The notes under the pieces are model-generated. The model did not search any database. It was not told where the DNA came from and was given only the letters and a program-made list of their open reading frames with translations. The position numbers and the translations under genes were made by a program. Source: CAUZIZ01 sp965219005 (GTDB lineage: Bacteria; Acidobacteriota; UBA6911; RPQK01; JAJDTT01). From it: a stretch of 64,000 bases of DNA. Numbering within the stretch: the first letter of the stretch is position 1; the number at the start of each line of letters is the position of its first letter. Below, in pieces: positions 54,830 to 64,000 of this stretch. The stretch covers positions 2,418,001-2,482,000 of the forward strand of contig CBDCMS010000003.1 in assembly GCA_965219005.1 (NCBI GenBank). Direction: 5' to 3'.

Positions 54830-56772
54830 ACCCGTCGGCTGCCTGCGAAATCGGTCCAGCAGATCGATGCCTACCGCCCTCTCGCCTTCGCTTTGAGACG
54901 ATTGCATTCCTTGCTGGATCGCGGCGAAAGCTGCCTCCCTCTTCCCCAGTTCCCAATACGCCCGTGCCAGCCTGTAGAAGACCAGGGCATTCTCCGGATC
55001 TGTCTTTAACCCCTCCCGGTATAGTTCAATCGCTCGGGTCCAGTTGCGATTCTGGCTAACTGAATCCGCCAGAAGAAAATAGAGCTGGGCATTCTGAGGA
55101 TGGCGATTGAGCCCCTTTTCACACTCGGCGATGGCCTCCTTGACGAAGCCGAATTGCAAATTGAGCTGAGCCAGGTAGTAGTAGGGCTCCCACGTCGAGG
55201 GCTTCAGGCGCTGGGCTATTTTGAGATGTTCCCTTGAGGAAAAGAAGTCGCGATGATCGAGGTAGAGCCTTCCCAGAGCTGCGTGAGTACCTGCATCTCC
55301 CGGATCCAGGTCCAGAGCTCGCTTCCAGGTCGCTTCCGCCTTCGCCACCTCTCGCCGGTTGAAATAGACTTCACCGAGACTTTTCAGGGCAAGAGGGTTG
55401 GAAGGATCAATATCGATGGCTTGGGACAGATATGCCTCTGCCTCCGTCGGAAAGTGGCGCATCAGTAGGACCCCCAGGTTGTAGTTGGGACGATACTTTC
55501 GAGGGGATTTGAGGACCGTATCCCGCCACAGGAGTTCTTCGTCGCTCCAAACCCGGGCTCGCATGCGTCCCAATCCGATGTAGGAGGCTAAGATTCCACC
55601 CACGAGCAGGAACACGGCGCCAGTCAGCAGCCGTTTGGCCCCTGTGGAAGTCCAGTTTGCCCTGACGTATGCCAGCAAGAATAGCGAGCACCAGGCCAGA
55701 AGAGCCGAAAAGCCAAGCATCGAAGCGTAGACCCGATGTTCGAACATGAAGTCCAGCCTGGGTATCAGGCTGGAAGTGGGCAGAAGTAAGAGGAAAAAAG
55801 CGCGACATAGAAGGCCGCGTGGTTGGAGAAGCGCTTCAGTTTGAGAAAGCCCCAGACCAGGATCGCCCACATGAAAAGTTCGGCCAACTACCTGAGTTCC
55901 AGCCAGTCGATCCGGGGCAGCACGTGGTGATCCAGATTGAGACCAATCGGGAAGAGGGTCAACAGTACGTAACGCCAGACCACCTCCACCTGAGTTGCTG
56001 CGTAAACCAGGCTACTCAGGATCCCAATCCCGGACGCGGTGTCCTCCCAACCTGGAGACGACCAATAAGGGATCCCAATCACCAAAGCCAGGGCCAGGTA
56101 AGCCAGATGCCAACTCCTCGGCCTCCACTCTCGTTTCAGGAATCCATCACCAACCCAGAGGATCAGGGGAAGGACGATCATGAACTCCTTACAGGCTACA
56201 CCGAGGGCGAAGAAGACCAGGACGAAAAACGGCCGGCCCTTGAAGTGTGAGATCAACGCCAGAAGGGCGAAGAGGGTCGCCAGCAATGTAGACCTCTGAT
56301 ACACATAGAGGGTCGCCTCTGTCTGAATCGGGTGTACGGCGAACACCGAAGCGGCCAACAAGGGCACAAAGAGGTAGGGTCTGCTTTCGCTCGCCTGAAA
56401 CGTCCGGAGCCCTCCAGGTCGCTCCTGCTTGGACGAAGGCGGAGGACGCGCTATACACAGGGTCCGTGAAACGCCCAACAGGTGCAGGAACAGGAAAACG
56501 AGCACTCCATTGAGCGCGTGCACCAGCAGGTTGAACAGATGGTAGGGAGCAGGCGAAGGCCCGTGAATCTGATACTGGGTCAAGAACGTCAGCCAGGTCA
56601 GAAACCTCGGCACAGGAGGCGAAATGAAGTGGACCCAGCGGCCTAACTGGACATTCTCATCTTTAAGAAAGAGATGGTCGTCGAACTGGAAAGGGTAGTC
56701 GAGCGCCGAGTGGTAGACCGCGAGGGGGAGAAGAAAGACGAGTAGAACCTGAACCAGAAACTTGGGGTTCAA
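54827..56772 (-). pseudogene. TPR membrane glycosyltransferase (TMTC-like), broken
   Basis: The first half (55888-56772) has GT39/TMTC-like membrane helices (FDDHLFLKDENV with the catalytic Asp pair, LLGVSRTL, LVFLFLHLL) and ends at TAG 55888-55890. The same frame then continues open (WAILVWGFLKLKRFSNHAAFY), but the next conserved part (FFLLLLPTSSLIPRLDFMFEHRVYASML, residues of the second half) lies in another frame: a seventh A at the A6 run 55794-55799 would restore it. The second half has seven or more TPR repeats to 54827. So at least two lesions separate the full protein. Real decay or sequence error. Confidence 0.8.
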
Positions 56773-57917
56773 GGCGCGGTGGTAACTACGGGACTGGTCT
56801 CTCCGCTGGAGAAGATGAGTCTAACCTCGACGTGGCTTACCCCATCGGCCGATTCGGCCAAGGACAAGACCTCGTTGATTGGGCCCGCCCCTTCTACACT
56901 CCGAACGAACTCGCCCAACTTGGCATTCCCGGAAAAGACCCTATAGATCGCACCGACAACGGTTTTGTTTGCGGGGGGCTCGATATCAACCAGAATCTGT
57001 CCTCCACCCACTACCGCGAGGCTAGCGCTCATCTCGTTATCGTCAGCGGCACCGGGCACGACAGGAAACGTGGTCAGGGTAGTAACTTCACCGGATTCTT
57101 GAGCCACTTTTTGACGCAGGGTCACGGCGGCAACGGACTGGCCATCTCCCACTTTCACAGTAAGTGTGCCTTGCATCTCCTGGGCTCGAGCCACCACTTC
57201 GGGATTCCCCTCGAAAAACTGAGACACAAATCGTGGCAGCTGCTGTCCAGCTCCCAGAGGAATATTGGTCGTAGCAATCGGTGAGGTCATTATGCCGAGG
57301 GGAGAGGATCCGAGCGAAGCAGAGATCGGGTTGAAGGATGTGTCGTAAAGAGTCAGAGTCAAATCCCCACTACCTCCGGTTGTCGTCAGCTCAACCTCCT
57401 GAGATACAGGAGGCTTCACCATTGCAAGACCCGTGTCTACATTGCCCAAGGAGTCTACGAACAAGGTGAAAGTGCTGAGGGGCGTAGTGGCAGGAACCCC
57501 TGCCTCCGACTGGACGATTCCTGTGGTCGCGTCAATGGTCGTGAAGACCGCGGTGGCCCCCACTCCTGCACCCGCTGTGACACGGGCATAGCCCACCGCG
57601 ATAATTCCCTGAGGATCTCCTGTGCCGGGAGTCTTTTGCGAAGTGGAGTTGCCCTTCTGCAGGGGGATATTGAAGGTGGAGTCGCGGCCCAGCGTCCCCA
57701 GCTCGAGCGAGAGGGGGTTGCCTGAGCCATCGAAGAACTCTAGTGTGACGGCCGTGTCTTCTCCGGTGTTGACGAAGATGAACTCTGTCTGCAGAGTAAG
57801 TGAGCCGGCGGTACCATCAGCTATCTGAGGAAAGAAGAACACCTCTGAGACAGCCCCCGGGAAGGCGAGCCCTGTAAACAGAGACAATACCGTTAGAATA
57901 AAGGCGTGGCGAAACAT
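56769..57917 (-). CDS. Secreted beta-rich protein of unknown function
   Basis: About 382 aa with signal peptide (MFRHAFILTVLSLFTGLAFPG). The mature start EVFFFPQIADGTAGSLTLQT and FVNTGEDTAVTLEFFDGSG match a repeat type common in Acidobacteriota-like secreted proteins, apparently two similar ~130-residue beta domains. No catalytic motif. ATG 57917 is used; the longer frame to 57998 adds a hydrophobic extension. It overlaps the broken TPR gene by 4 bp (ATGA style). Confidence 0.7.
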   Translation of the reverse strand: MFRHAFILTVLSLFTGLAFPGAVSEVFFFPQIADGTAGSLTLQTEFIFVNTGEDTAVTLEFFDGSGNPLSLELGTLGRDSTFNIPLQKGNSTSQKTPGTGDPQGIIAVGYARVTAGAGVGATAVFTTIDATTGIVQSEAGVPATTPLSTFTLFVDSLGNVDTGLAMVKPPVSQEVELTTTGGSGDLTLTLYDTSFNPISASLGSSPLGIMTSPIATTNIPLGAGQQLPRFVSQFFEGNPEVVARAQEMQGTLTVKVGDGQSVAAVTLRQKVAQESGEVTTLTTFPVVPGAADDNEMSASLAVVGGGQILVDIEPPANKTVVGAIYRVFSGNAKLGEFVRSVEGAGPINEVLSLAESADGVSHVEVRLIFSSGETSPVVTTAP

Positions 57918-57960
57918 CCGACTAGAGTAGACCAACTCAATCGCCTGGTGCAACCGGAAA

Positions 57961-59109
57961 ATGAAAAATAGGAACGCTGCGCTCAATCGGAAACTCACCC
58001 GAATTGCGATCTGCCACGACTGGCTCTTGAATCAGCGAGGTGCGGAGCGAGTCCTGACCGAATTCTGCAGAAACCCGGCGAGCCTTGCCATCTATACTCT
58101 CCTTTTCGACTCAGAGACTCTGGGATCGGCCCTGGACCGACATCTGGTCTATGTGTCCCCGCTCAGATGGCTGCCCGCACCCCGAAACTACTACCGCTAT
58201 TTGCTGCCCCTCTTCCCCTACGCCATTCGGCAATTTCAGGTGCGGGACGTGGAGCTTCTAATCAGCATTAGCCACTCGGTGGCGAAGGGCATCCCTCATG
58301 ATCCTGAAGTGCCGCATATCTGCTATTGCCTGACACCGATGCGCTATCTGTGGGAACCTGGCCTCTATCAACCGGATTTAAAGGGTCCTCTGAGGAGAAT
58401 CCTGCTCAGGCTGCTCTCCCGCCCCCTTAGGAGCTGGGATACCCAGACAAACCAATCGGTGGACTCCTTTGTGGCTGTCTCCAAGACGGTCCAGCAGCGG
58501 ATTCGCAGAACCTACGGTCAGGAGTCGCGTGTCATCTACCCCTTCGTAGACCTGGACTTCTTTCGCCCCACGAACGCCAGCCGCGACGACTTCTATCTCA
58601 TCGTCTCCGGGCTGGTACCCAACAAGCGGATCTCTCTTGCCATTGAGGCCTTCAACCGCAACGGAAAAACTTTGCGGATCGTGGGTTCCGGACCCCTGCT
58701 TCGCCGCCTTCGAAGGATGGCCCGCCCCAACGTGGAGTTTCTGGGCTGGCAGCCCGACGACGAAGTCCGTACTCTCTACCAGACGGCACGGGGGCTGGTC
58801 TTCCCGGGACACGAGGACTTCGGTCTGGTGCCGATGGAAGCTCAGGCCTGCGGTTGCCCTGTCATCGCCTATGGAAAGGGCGGCGTGACCGAAAGCGTAG
58901 TGGCCGGGGAAACAGGGATATTCTTCCAGGATCCTACTCCCGAAGCTCTCAGGGAGGCCGTCGAGTCACTCGAGAAAAGCCCGCTTGACGAAGGAACAAT
59001 GATCCAGAACGCCCAGCGCTTTTCCCGGGACCGATTCTGGTCTGAGTGGCGCCACTGCCTGAAAGAGCTGGGGTTGGACCCAGACCTGCTCCGGCAGCCT
59101 AGTACCTAA
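57961..59109 (+). CDS. Glycosyltransferase family 4
   Basis: 382-aa GT-B enzyme. AICHDWLLNQRGAERVL (N-terminal nucleotide-like loop), SISHSVAKGI, and C-terminal EDFGLVPMEAQACGCPVIAYG (sugar-donor site). WbaZ-like mannosyl/rhamnosyl transferase is likely, for O-antigen-type glycan. ATG 57961; it is divergent from the secreted-protein gene. The short leader overlaps that gene's longer frame. Confidence 0.88.
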   Translation: MKNRNAALNRKLTRIAICHDWLLNQRGAERVLTEFCRNPASLAIYTLLFDSETLGSALDRHLVYVSPLRWLPAPRNYYRYLLPLFPYAIRQFQVRDVELLISISHSVAKGIPHDPEVPHICYCLTPMRYLWEPGLYQPDLKGPLRRILLRLLSRPLRSWDTQTNQSVDSFVAVSKTVQQRIRRTYGQESRVIYPFVDLDFFRPTNASRDDFYLIVSGLVPNKRISLAIEAFNRNGKTLRIVGSGPLLRRLRRMARPNVEFLGWQPDDEVRTLYQTARGLVFPGHEDFGLVPMEAQACGCPVIAYGKGGVTESVVAGETGIFFQDPTPEALREAVESLEKSPLDEGTMIQNAQRFSRDRFWSEWRHCLKELGLDPDLLRQPST

Positions 59110-59119
59110 CGTGCTTCCT

Positions 59120-60472
59120 CTATCTCCTTCGATAGATATTGAATCCTAACCTGAGATCTCCAGTCGAATCCACACCGTAGCGCCCTGGTGTGAAATCCTG
59201 AGAGGTCGTCACCAGGATCGTAAAAACGTGACCGAAGGTCCTGACCCTGACTCCTCCTGATATAGCGGGATCGTCGCCCCTGAATCCGCCGAAGCCGGCT
59301 AGCCTGGGAACGTACTCTCCAATAACGGAGAAGCGCGGATGGATGGCAAAATCACCTCCCAGACCCAGAGAAAAAGTATGGTTGTCCTCCAGATTGATCC
59401 CCGTCCGGGAGGCCGCAAGGGCATCCTCTCGACTGTTGAAGATCATGGTCGGGACCACATGCGTCCGCAGCCTCCCGTAGTCGAAGGAGGTTGGCAGTTG
59501 AAGAAAAGGCGAATAATGGTTCTGGAAATTGTCGCGACCCTCCAACCCGCCGACGAGTGACATGTTCCAGAAAGAGCTCTCCTTGTTGTGAAGTTCGAAG
59601 ATTCCGTTGAAGGCAATCACCGGGGTAAAGCTATCGGATTCGAGACGGGCACGAGAAGCCGATACGGCAATCCGATCGGTCAGAGCGTAGGTCAGCCCAA
59701 GATTGATGTTGGCCCCGAAGTCGACTCCGAACAGGTTGCCTATGCCGCCCTCCTCCAGCGACCCCATGAAGCGATGCTCGATGTGGACTTCCAGATTCCC
59801 CTTGTCGAGGTCGATGGGAGTCGGAAGGTGTGCGAAACGAGAGCTTGTATTCAAGCGTTGCTTGGGTTTGCCCTTTTCCTGGGAAGCCACAAGGGGCGCC
59901 TCAACCGCGGCCGCCCCGGAGTAGGCTCCCGCCGTATAGATGTAATCTCCGGCGCTGGCATTGGCTCCGTCGGCTGCGTTGCCCGAGGCATTGAACAGCA
60001 CCGGACCTGCCGCCTGTTCGGGAGCGGTCCAGTTGAAGTGAAACTCGAAGGGCCCATCTGTCACTCCGGCTCCGGTCCCATCCGCCGTGTGAGCAACGTA
60101 TTGAACTCCATTGGACTCCTTGATCTGGGTGGTTGCGTCGATTGGGACAAGCTCGCCAGCCTGCTGCCCCGAAGCGGAGAATCGAGTCGATAGCTCGAAA
60201 CCCCAACGCGATTGACTTGGCTGACCGATGATCACCGCAATGGGATAGGTCATCCCCGGACTGTAGATCTTCGGTACTCCGTTCAGGTGAAAGATGCCAC
60301 CCATGGTGCGTCCCTGGTTCAGTTCGAAACTGCTGTGGCAGGAGTTGCAGCTCTGCTCTTGGAATCCCCCCGTCAAACTCGGTAGGGGCCCGCTGGAAAA
60401 AGACCAGAGAAGAGCCGTGAACGAGAAGAAAAGCACTGAAAAGAAAGTAAGACCTAGGTATCTCCGCTTCAT
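59120..60472 (-). CDS. Secreted barrel protein with heme motif (DUF5777-like)
   Basis: 450-aa protein with N-terminal signal (LTFFSVLFFSFTALLWSFSSG), then QEQSCNSCHSSFE, a CxxCH heme-binding motif, a beta domain like choice-of-anchor/Reelin type (residues ~45-195), and a C-terminal ~250-residue barrel (VEHRFMGSLEEGG... HVFTILVTTSQDF) as in DUF5777 outer-membrane proteins. Probably an outer-membrane protein in an electron-transfer or copper/heme setting. It converges with the GT4 gene. Confidence 0.75.
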   Translation of the reverse strand: MKRRYLGLTFFSVLFFSFTALLWSFSSGPLPSLTGGFQEQSCNSCHSSFELNQGRTMGGIFHLNGVPKIYSPGMTYPIAVIIGQPSQSRWGFELSTRFSASGQQAGELVPIDATTQIKESNGVQYVAHTADGTGAGVTDGPFEFHFNWTAPEQAAGPVLFNASGNAADGANASAGDYIYTAGAYSGAAAVEAPLVASQEKGKPKQRLNTSSRFAHLPTPIDLDKGNLEVHIEHRFMGSLEEGGIGNLFGVDFGANINLGLTYALTDRIAVSASRARLESDSFTPVIAFNGIFELHNKESSFWNMSLVGGLEGRDNFQNHYSPFLQLPTSFDYGRLRTHVVPTMIFNSREDALAASRTGINLEDNHTFSLGLGGDFAIHPRFSVIGEYVPRLAGFGGFRGDDPAISGGVRVRTFGHVFTILVTTSQDFTPGRYGVDSTGDLRLGFNIYRRR

Positions 60473-60587
60473 TAAGCACTCCCTTTCCCAATGGTGCCGT
60501 CACAAACAAGCCTGGGGGATGCAAAGTTAGTGTACCTGGGTCGAGCGACGCCTTGCTAGAAACTCATGGCTTCCCGCTTGCAACGGG

Positions 60588-60640
60588 TGACTTGTAACTT
60601 GTAACTTGACTGACCTGAAACTTGAATAGTGAGCAGTGGT
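60588..60640. repeat. Heptamer repeat adjacent to R2 copy 3
   Basis: GTGACTTGTAACTTGTAACTTG: three ACTTGTA units with 7-bp period, then CTGACCTGAAACTTGAA entering the R2 repeat. Confidence 0.65.
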
Positions 60641-60863
60641 GAAGTGATCAGTGAACAGTACCGGAAACAGCTACAGCCAACAGAGCCGCGAACGACTTGA
60701 CTCGTTAGCAGTATGCCCCACGTTTAGAGGAGAGAGCTGGACAACAGCAGAAATCTCGCAGGTCCCCAACCCCTCGCTCGCGCTTCAGGCTTCCATAGCT
60801 CGGGAAGTTTCTTTCTCGAATGGGGCCAGCACCGCTGGGGGCTCCACTGACCTGAAACTTGAA
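60613..60863. repeat. Dispersed repeat family R2, copy 3
   Basis: 251 bp bounded by direct repeats ACCTGAAACTTGAA at 60613-60626 and 60850-60863. Core ACAGAGCCGCGAACGACTTG is shared with copies 1 and 2. A further AGGTCGC/AGGTTTC heptamer run follows at about 60869-60890. No gene in 60473-61047 otherwise. Confidence 0.85.
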
Positions 60864-61047
60864 GAAGAGGTCGCAGGTTTCAGGTCGCTGGGGAAAGCAC
60901 CTACTGATGTAAGACTGCCGCGCTCGAGGCCAAATGGCAGCAACCTCGAACCCAGTTCCGAGGAGCAGACGGGACTGAAGCATTCACCGTAATCATCCAG
61001 CGTGGCCGGTGGCTTCGCCCAAGTGAATCCTAAAGGAGCTCGAAGAA

Positions 61048-61803
61048 ATGTCAGAGTTCTTGGATCACATCTCGATCGTTCTGGTGGGGACCCGAAGCGC
61101 GGGCAACATCGGTTCCACCGCTCGGGCGATGCAGAACATGGGACTCAGCAGCCTCAAGCTGGTCAAACCCAGAGAACATCTCACCCCGGACGCCTTCAAG
61201 ATGGCGTCACGAGCAGTCCATCTGGTCGAGCAGGCTGAAGTCTACGAAACCCTGGACGAGGCCCTCGGAGAAGAGCAGATACTGGTCGGAACTACCTCGG
61301 CCAGAGAACGCCGTACACACCAACGGGTCTATACCCCCAAACAGATCGCACCCCTCATCCGAGAATACGCAGAGGCACAGAAGGTCGCCCTCATCTTCGG
61401 CCCGGAGAACCGCGGTCTGACCGATGAGCAGCTGGCTCGGTGTCAATACTTCGTGGTGGTTCCCTCCTGCGGTGAGAACCCGGTTCTGAATGTGGCCCAG
61501 ACGGTCCTCTTGATGGCCTACGAGGTCTTTACACTGGAACCAGTCGAGCGAACCTCCCGACCGATCCTGGTTAGCCAGGACCAGCGCGAGGAGATGTTCC
61601 AGCAGATGGAACAAGTGCTGATCCAGATAGGCTTCTTGAGCTCCTCAAGTCCTGAACCGATCATGAAGTCGATCAGACGGTTTCTTGGAAAGGCGGAGTT
61701 AACGGCACGAGACATCCAGATTCTCAGAGGCATTATGAGCCAGATGGAGTGGTACTCGCAGGAGGGACACAAGCTGTCGGCAAAGGGGATCCAAAAACCG
61801 TGA
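61048..61803 (+). CDS. trmJ: tRNA (cytidine/uridine-2'-O-)-methyltransferase TrmJ
   Basis: SPOUT-class (TrmH/TrmJ) ribose methyltransferase, 251 aa. Motif 1 TRSAGNIGSTARAMQNMG, motif 2 FGPENRGLTDEQLARC and motif 3 NPVLNVAQTVLLMAYE, the knotted SAM site. TrmJ methylates position 32 of tRNAs; a C-terminal helical region (PEPIMKSIRRFLGKAEL) supports TrmJ over TrmL. ATG with AAAGGAG 9 bp upstream. Confidence 0.9.
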   Translation: MSEFLDHISIVLVGTRSAGNIGSTARAMQNMGLSSLKLVKPREHLTPDAFKMASRAVHLVEQAEVYETLDEALGEEQILVGTTSARERRTHQRVYTPKQIAPLIREYAEAQKVALIFGPENRGLTDEQLARCQYFVVVPSCGENPVLNVAQTVLLMAYEVFTLEPVERTSRPILVSQDQREEMFQQMEQVLIQIGFLSSSSPEPIMKSIRRFLGKAELTARDIQILRGIMSQMEWYSQEGHKLSAKGIQKP

Positions 61804-61834
61804 GGCAAGGCTCTAAGACGCAGGATGGGTTGGC

Positions 61835-63124
61835 TCAGATCTTGGAGCTTGGCTCGAACTCCATCCTCATCAAGACCAGTCCGGTCAGAAGTTTGGGATA
61901 GAAATCGGTCGACTTCTGAGGCATTTTTTCCCCTCTTTCGGAAACCTCACGGACCTGGTCCAGCCGCGTCGGGTTCAGGAGAAAGCCCAGTTGGTAAGTC
62001 CCCTGACGAACACCGCTGATGAGCTCCTGCCGATCGCGAAAATAGTCGACGTATTTCTGACTGGCCACCTCCTCGGGGCCGATCCCCAGATAGCCCCTGA
62101 AAATCCCTTCATGCAGGACATTGACATCCAGATCCCGGGCAGGACCGTTCAGATCGGGCATGAAGGAGCTGCTATCTGCCATCTCCTCCCTCAAACGCAG
62201 GTGGTGGATACGCCCAGCAGCACCGCTCACCAGGGCAAGAGAGTGGCCCCCTTTCGCCATCTCAGCCTCCAGCCCATCCACCCCTTCCATCGGCTGGACA
62301 TGAAATGCCTGAGTCAGGTCTCCAAGTAATCTCTGAGCATCGAGGTCAGGTAGATTCCTTAGAGCACGGTGCGTAGCCAGAATCCTCAGTGAGGGGCTTT
62401 CCATGTTGAAGAGGGCAATCATCCGCTTGTCGAAACTCTCCGGCGCCGTTGCTCTCAACTCCTGCTCCAGACATTCCTGCTGAAACAAGACCGAGGTCTG
62501 GAAACGGTGGTGGCCGTCCGCGATATAGAAGCGACTTTCCTCGAGGCCACCACTGATCTGATCCTGAATCGATCGATCTCCCAGGCACCAGAGGCGATGC
62601 ATAACACCATATTCATCGACAACCTGAATCTGGGGTTCCACTCCCTCAATGGCCTGCGACAGGATTTCGTCCACTCGCATCGACGGCTGCGAGTGAAGCA
62701 TGAAGATGAGGCCTTCGTTGGAGCGAGTCTGCCGGATCAGATCGAGCCGATCCTGTAAGGGAGCCTGCAAAACTCTCTCGTGCCCTCTCACCGTGAGGCT
62801 GGAATCTCCGAGGGAGGTGAGGCAGATGAAGCCCAGGCGCGACTGGCGACTGCCGTCCAGATCGAAAACCTGCTCGTAAGGATAGAGACAGGGCTCCCCG
62901 TCCTGCGTCATCACCCCATCGTCAATCCAATTCAGGAGGTGCTCTCCGGCCTCCTCGTAGTTGGCATTCTTGATCACCCTGGCAATATTGTGAGGATGTC
63001 GTTGCAGGTACCCTTCCAGCATCGACGGGGTAATCTTATCGTAGGGCTGAGTCACTACATCCTCCAGTCGTCCGATCCGGCTGGAGTCATAGCGGTAGCC
63101 TCTGAAAGGAAAGACTCGTCCCAT
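61835..63124 (-). CDS. DUF1015 family protein
   Basis: 429-aa conserved protein of unknown function. Family features: FPFRGYRYDSSRIG at the start, VVTQPYDKI (a conserved Asp-Lys), FYIADGHHRFQT, and FLLNPTRLDQV. The IADGHHR motif is the usual active-site-like segment. No pathway is established; it is often near serine-biosynthesis genes, not here. Confidence 0.85.
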   Translation of the reverse strand: MGRVFPFRGYRYDSSRIGRLEDVVTQPYDKITPSMLEGYLQRHPHNIARVIKNANYEEAGEHLLNWIDDGVMTQDGEPCLYPYEQVFDLDGSRQSRLGFICLTSLGDSSLTVRGHERVLQAPLQDRLDLIRQTRSNEGLIFMLHSQPSMRVDEILSQAIEGVEPQIQVVDEYGVMHRLWCLGDRSIQDQISGGLEESRFYIADGHHRFQTSVLFQQECLEQELRATAPESFDKRMIALFNMESPSLRILATHRALRNLPDLDAQRLLGDLTQAFHVQPMEGVDGLEAEMAKGGHSLALVSGAAGRIHHLRLREEMADSSSFMPDLNGPARDLDVNVLHEGIFRGYLGIGPEEVASQKYVDYFRDRQELISGVRQGTYQLGFLLNPTRLDQVREVSERGEKMPQKSTDFYPKLLTGLVLMRMEFEPSSKI

Positions 63125-63220
63125 GGAGCCGATTCTATATAATGAGCCGCCGAGATGCTACGCGGCCCAGGGATGTCCTTGACCCGCTAGCCGTTCTCTG
63201 CTGAAGCGCGGGAGGATCGC

Positions 63221-64000
63221 TTGCGTAGCGCGGACACGCTGGCTCGAACTCATCCGATTTCCATCATCATTCCAGCCCACAATGCAATGCCCGAGGTGAC
63301 CCGGTGTCTCGAGGCGCTGGCGCAGAACAACCTCACCGAGACGCAGATCATTCTGGTTGACGACAGCTCTTCGGACGGGACCTCCTCGGCACTCGACAGT
63401 TTCTCCGCCCTGGATGTCCCTGCCCAATGTATCCGGCTCGATCCGCAGCGCGGGCCGGGCGCCGCCCGCAACGCAGGCCTTGAGTCCTCCCATCATCCCC
63501 ATCTGCTCTTCTTGGATGCCGATGTCGTGCTGCCTGAACAGAGTCTCGACTGGATCCGGGATAGCCTCGACCTTTACTCCCACCGGACCGAAGTTGGGGG
63601 AGTTCTGGGAACCTATGCCGAGCACCTTCCAGCCGCGGACTTCTGGACCAACTTCAAGAATCTGACCACCTCCTTCTTGTACCGGACCACGGAGACCCTC
63701 AGCCCCTTTATCCACACCCCTATCTTCTGTATCCGTAAAGAGCTGATAGAAAAGGCGGGCGGATTCGACTCGGGCCTGGCAACGGCCGAGGACTTTCACC
63801 TGGGCTTGAATCTAGGCACGATGGGCTACCGCTTCGTCATCGACCGAAGAGTTCAAGGCTTGCATCTGAAGCGATACTCCCTGAAGGGTATTCTGTCGGA
63901 GGATAGAAGGCGGATTCGAGACCTGCGAAGAGCGAAGCCGAGGGAAGAACAGCGTCGATTCTACTACCGTGCACATCGCTGGAGCCGGATCGCCTCAGTC
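63221..64000 (+). CDS. Glycosyltransferase family 2, 3' end outside the window
   Basis: Frame open to the right edge, about 260 residues seen. GT-A fold: ISIIIPAHNAMPEVTRCLEAL, the VDDSSSDGT nucleotide-binding motif, RGPGAARNAGL and LDADVVLPEQ (D-x-D metal site), ATAEDFHLGLNLG (catalytic acidic residues). TTG at 63221 with GGGAGGA 5-6 bp upstream. Lacking the stop, it is absent from simple ORF lists. Confidence 0.85.
   Translation, partial: MRSADTLARTHPISIIIPAHNAMPEVTRCLEALAQNNLTETQIILVDDSSSDGTSSALDSFSALDVPAQCIRLDPQRGPGAARNAGLESSHHPHLLFLDADVVLPEQSLDWIRDSLDLYSHRTEVGGVLGTYAEHLPAADFWTNFKNLTTSFLYRTTETLSPFIHTPIFCIRKELIEKAGGFDSGLATAEDFHLGLNLGTMGYRFVIDRRVQGLHLKRYSLKGILSEDRRRIRDLRRAKPREEQRRFYYRAHRWSRIASV

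Overview
The window is about 57% GC and densely coded, and it comes from a Gram-negative bacterium: it has SurA-type periplasmic chaperones, a lipid-A/LPS-type heptosyltransferase-family enzyme, Tat export, an MltD-like lytic transglycosylase, lipoproteins and multiheme c-type cytochrome. Several family choices (two SurA-like genes behind mfd, a secreted FPQIADG-type protein, a DUF5777-like barrel protein with a heme motif, a sialidase-like lipoprotein beside Na+/solute symporters) recall Acidobacteriota or related lineages. This is a guess from gene content, not a phylogeny. No rRNA, tRNA or CRISPR was seen.

Layout. 1-3.8 kb: 3' end of mfd and two SurA-like isomerases. 3.75-4.03 kb: a structured repeat element (copy A). 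4.1-16.8 kb: two methyltransferases and three B12-binding radical SAM proteins mixed with surface-glycan enzymes (GT87/WD40-like, GT9), interrupted by a group II intron (7.6-9.56 kb) and a pair of inverted multi-hairpin repeats. 16.8-25 kb: a 932-aa secreted glycan-related protein, a sialidase-like lipoprotein and two Na+/solute symporters, one with an FHA-like domain. 25-33 kb: DUF2461, a pentaheme-type cytochrome, a TPR protein, O-antigen ligase and two GT39-like membrane proteins. 32.6-37.8 kb: TatC, TatA, a CtpA-type protease, the lytic transglycosylase and a 30-aa membrane peptide. 37.8-39.9 kb: a foreign-looking islet with phosphonoacetate hydrolase between gene fragments. 39.9-43.3 kb: an operon of a LeuA/homocitrate-synthase-type enzyme, phosphotransacylase and acetate kinase. 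43.4-49.9 kb: GNAT, YhaM-like nuclease, an HPF-sigma-like fusion, radical SAM and GT4. 50.2-59.1 kb: Wzx flippase, repeat element copy B, nucleotidyltransferase, radical SAM, a broken TPR membrane protein, a secreted protein and GT4. 59.1-64 kb: heme-motif barrel protein, TrmJ, DUF1015 and the start of a GT2.

Most accessory genes fit assembly and export of a surface polysaccharide (GT2, GT4, GT9, GT39, GT87, Wzx, O-antigen ligase), with five class-B-type radical SAM enzymes scattered among them. Sialidase-like proteins and symporters suggest uptake of host or algal glycans.

Most noteworthy: (1) two copies of a ~275-280 bp element whose core is conserved but whose long pairing arms differ completely in sequence while staying complementary; (2) 7-bp-period intergenic repeats at many sites; (3) an FHA-like domain inside a symporter and an HPF domain fused to a sigma-like domain; (4) a cluster of homopolymer frameshifts and in-frame TAG codons, mostly in glycan-membrane genes, which may be sequence errors or decay.
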